A stretch of DNA of 64,000 bases, taken from Citrobacter telavivensis. Lineage in GTDB: Bacteria > Pseudomonadota > Gammaproteobacteria > Enterobacterales > Enterobacteriaceae. Every line of letters begins with the position of its first letter. Within the stretch, counting starts at the first letter, position 1. The DNA is taken from contig CP045205.1 of assembly GCA_009363175.1 (NCBI GenBank), positions 1,550,001 to 1,614,000 on the forward strand, read 5' to 3'. Below are positions 62,633 to 64,000 of this stretch, one piece after another. Made by a program: the position numbers and the translations under genes. A model generated the notes under the pieces. The model saw only the letters and a list, made by a program, of their open reading frames with translations, was not told the origin of the DNA and did no database searches.

Positions 62633-63625
62633 ATGAGTCAGAATACGCTGAAAGTTCATGATTTAAATGAAGATGCGGAGTTTGATGAGAACGGAGTTGA
62701 GGTTTTTGACGAAAAAGCCTTAGTTGAAGAGGAACCCAGTGATAACGATTTGGCTGAAGAAGAGCTGTTATCGCAGGGGGCCACACAGCGTGTGTTGGAC
62801 GCGACTCAGCTTTACCTTGGTGAGATTGGTTATTCGCCACTGTTAACGGCCGAAGAAGAAGTGTATTTTGCGCGTCGCGCACTGCGTGGAGATGTCGCCT
62901 CTCGCCGTCGGATGATTGAAAGTAACCTGCGTCTGGTGGTGAAAATTGCCCGCCGTTATGGCAATCGTGGTCTGGCGCTGCTGGATCTGATTGAAGAGGG
63001 CAATCTGGGGCTTATCCGTGCCGTCGAGAAGTTTGACCCGGAACGCGGGTTCCGCTTCTCAACATACGCAACCTGGTGGATTCGCCAGACGATTGAACGG
63101 GCTATTATGAACCAAACCCGTACTATTCGACTGCCGATTCATATTGTTAAAGAGCTGAACGTCTATCTGCGTACCGCGCGTGAGTTGTCCCATAAACTGG
63201 ACCACGAACCCAGCGCGGAAGAAATTGCAGAGCAACTGGATAAGCCGGTTGATGACGTTAGCCGTATGCTTCGTCTTAACGAGCGCATTACCTCGGTAGA
63301 CACCCCGTTGGGTGGCGATTCCGAAAAAGCGTTGCTGGATATCCTGGCCGATGAGAAAGAGAACGGTCCGGAAGACACCACGCAAGATGACGATATGAAA
63401 CAGAGCATCGTCAAATGGCTGTTCGAACTGAACGCCAAACAGCGTGAAGTGCTGGCACGTCGTTTCGGTCTGCTGGGTTATGAAGCGGCGACACTGGAAG
63501 ATGTAGGCCGTGAAATCGGTCTGACTCGTGAACGTGTTCGTCAGATTCAGGTTGAAGGCCTACGCCGTCTGCGTGAAATCCTGCAGACTCAGGGGCTGAA
63601 TATCGAAGCGCTGTTCCGCGAGTAA
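62633..63625 (+). CDS. rpoS: Stationary-phase sigma factor RpoS
   Basis: Sigma-38 of 330 residues, full length. Region 1.2 starts near 55 (TQLYLGEIGYSPLLTAEEEV), region 2 has NLRLVVKIARRYGNRGLALL and FSTYATWWIRQTIERAI, region 3 carries the conserved K173-type loop HIVKELNVYL, and region 4 has the helix-turn-helix EIGLTRERVRQIQVEGL. The ribosome site is TAGGAG. No premature stop is present, unlike many laboratory and clinical alleles. Confidence 0.98.
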   Translation: MSQNTLKVHDLNEDAEFDENGVEVFDEKALVEEEPSDNDLAEEELLSQGATQRVLDATQLYLGEIGYSPLLTAEEEVYFARRALRGDVASRRRMIESNLRLVVKIARRYGNRGLALLDLIEEGNLGLIRAVEKFDPERGFRFSTYATWWIRQTIERAIMNQTRTIRLPIHIVKELNVYLRTARELSHKLDHEPSAEEIAEQLDKPVDDVSRMLRLNERITSVDTPLGGDSEKALLDILADEKENGPEDTTQDDDMKQSIVKWLFELNAKQREVLARRFGLLGYEAATLEDVGREIGLTRERVRQIQVEGLRRLREILQTQGLNIEALFRE

Positions 63626-63641
63626 GTACTGTTCTAACAAG

Positions 63642-63675
63642 AAAGGCCAGCCTCTTTGAGGCTGGCCTTTTTCTT
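63642..63675 (+). terminator. Terminator of rpoS
   Basis: Thirteen-bp perfect stem AAAGGCCAGCCTC/GAGGCTGGCCTTT with loop TTT and a TTC-TTTC tail, 17 bases after the stop. Confidence 0.95.
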
Positions 63676-63743
63676 TCTGGCTTTTTTGCTGTGGTTTCGC
63701 AGGTGAAAGCAGACGGGTGCATTTTCATGCATACTCAGGTTCG

Positions 63744-64000
63744 TCAATCGGGCATCATTTTCTTGATTAACAGGGCGAATTGCGCACGTTCCTTGTCATT
63801 CAACCGTCCCAGAAATTCCTCATCCACCTGGTTTCCCAGCGGCATGCATACTTTCAGCAAGGCTTCTCCCTCCGTGGTCAGATAAACGAAGCGGCGACGT
63901 TTATCCAGCGGATCGTTCTCACGCCTCACCAGCCCGCGTTTTTCCATCCGGCTCAGCATTTCAGCCAGCGTCGCTTTGGTACTGACGGCGGCCTCCATCA
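63744..64000 (-). CDS. hosA: MarR-family regulator HosA, 3' part
   Basis: The last 85 or so codons of a minus-strand gene whose start lies past the right edge. The visible part is the recognition helix EAAVSTKATLAEMLSRMEKR, the wing (RRENDPLDKRRRFVYLTTEG) and the C-terminal dimer helix ending KKMMPD. It matches HosA, a regulator of non-oxidative hydroxyarylic acid decarboxylase genes found between rpoS and mutS in pathogenic E. coli and other enterics, absent in K-12. It converges with rpoS. Confidence 0.88.
   Translation of the reverse strand, partial: MEAAVSTKATLAEMLSRMEKRGLVRRENDPLDKRRRFVYLTTEGEALLKVCMPLGNQVDEEFLGRLNDKERAQFALLIKKMMPD

Overview
The window is a chromosomal segment of an enteric bacterium (Enterobacteriaceae). 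The gene order from mltA to rpoS follows the Escherichia/Salmonella backbone closely, most proteins match the E. coli lengths, and REP/BIME palindromes, csrB, gcvB and initiator tRNA genes are all present. It is neither E. coli K-12 nor Salmonella as I know them. mazEF is absent, there is no CRISPR-Cas or sopD between cysH and iap, a glycerate kinase gene follows gudD, hosA follows rpoS, and the fucose locus is rebuilt. My best guess is Citrobacter or a near relative, and that is an inference.

Layout: 1-213 holds two tandem initiator tRNA genes (minus strand, the first cut by the window edge). 421-7305 is conserved housekeeping: mltA, tcdA, csdE-csdA, ygdI, the sRNA gene gcvB, gcvA, ygdD and rlmM. 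7306-8635 is an AT-rich accessory gap with a YhfL-like 55-residue lipoprotein. 8636-18935 is a fucose island. fucR-fucU-fucK-fucI lie on the minus strand, divergent from a plus-strand set of sugar ABC ATPase, permease, binding protein, a Cra-like LacI-family regulator and fucA. The usual permease gene fucP and the oxidoreductase gene fucO are not here. Two identical 16-bp perfect palindromes flank the divergent promoter region.

19000-25460 carries xni, the serine genes sdaB-sdaC, ppnN and queF on the minus strand. 25529-28290 holds syd, the sRNA gene csrB, yqcC, truC and yqcA. 28773-34060 is a D-glucarate catabolic set (gudP, gudX, gudD, then a glycerate kinase gene), followed by barA. BarA is the sensor kinase that controls csrB through UvrY, and a perfect UvrY/SirA-type palindrome lies upstream of csrB. 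rlmD and relA follow; relA has an ERIC-like element and a run of hairpins in its leader.

Between relA and mazG, where K-12 has the mazEF toxin-antitoxin, there is an AT-rich two-gene cassette: a DUF4225-like protein with a glycine-rich hydrophobic stretch, and a small three-helix membrane protein. I regard this as the best candidate for an undescribed system, possibly an effector and its immunity protein. Then come mazG, pyrG, eno, queE and queD, and the sulfate assimilation genes in two blocks (cysJIH and cysDNC), separated by a small secreted protein and iap. The window closes with ygbE, ftsB-ispD-ispF-truD-surE-pcm-nlpD-rpoS and the 3' part of hosA.
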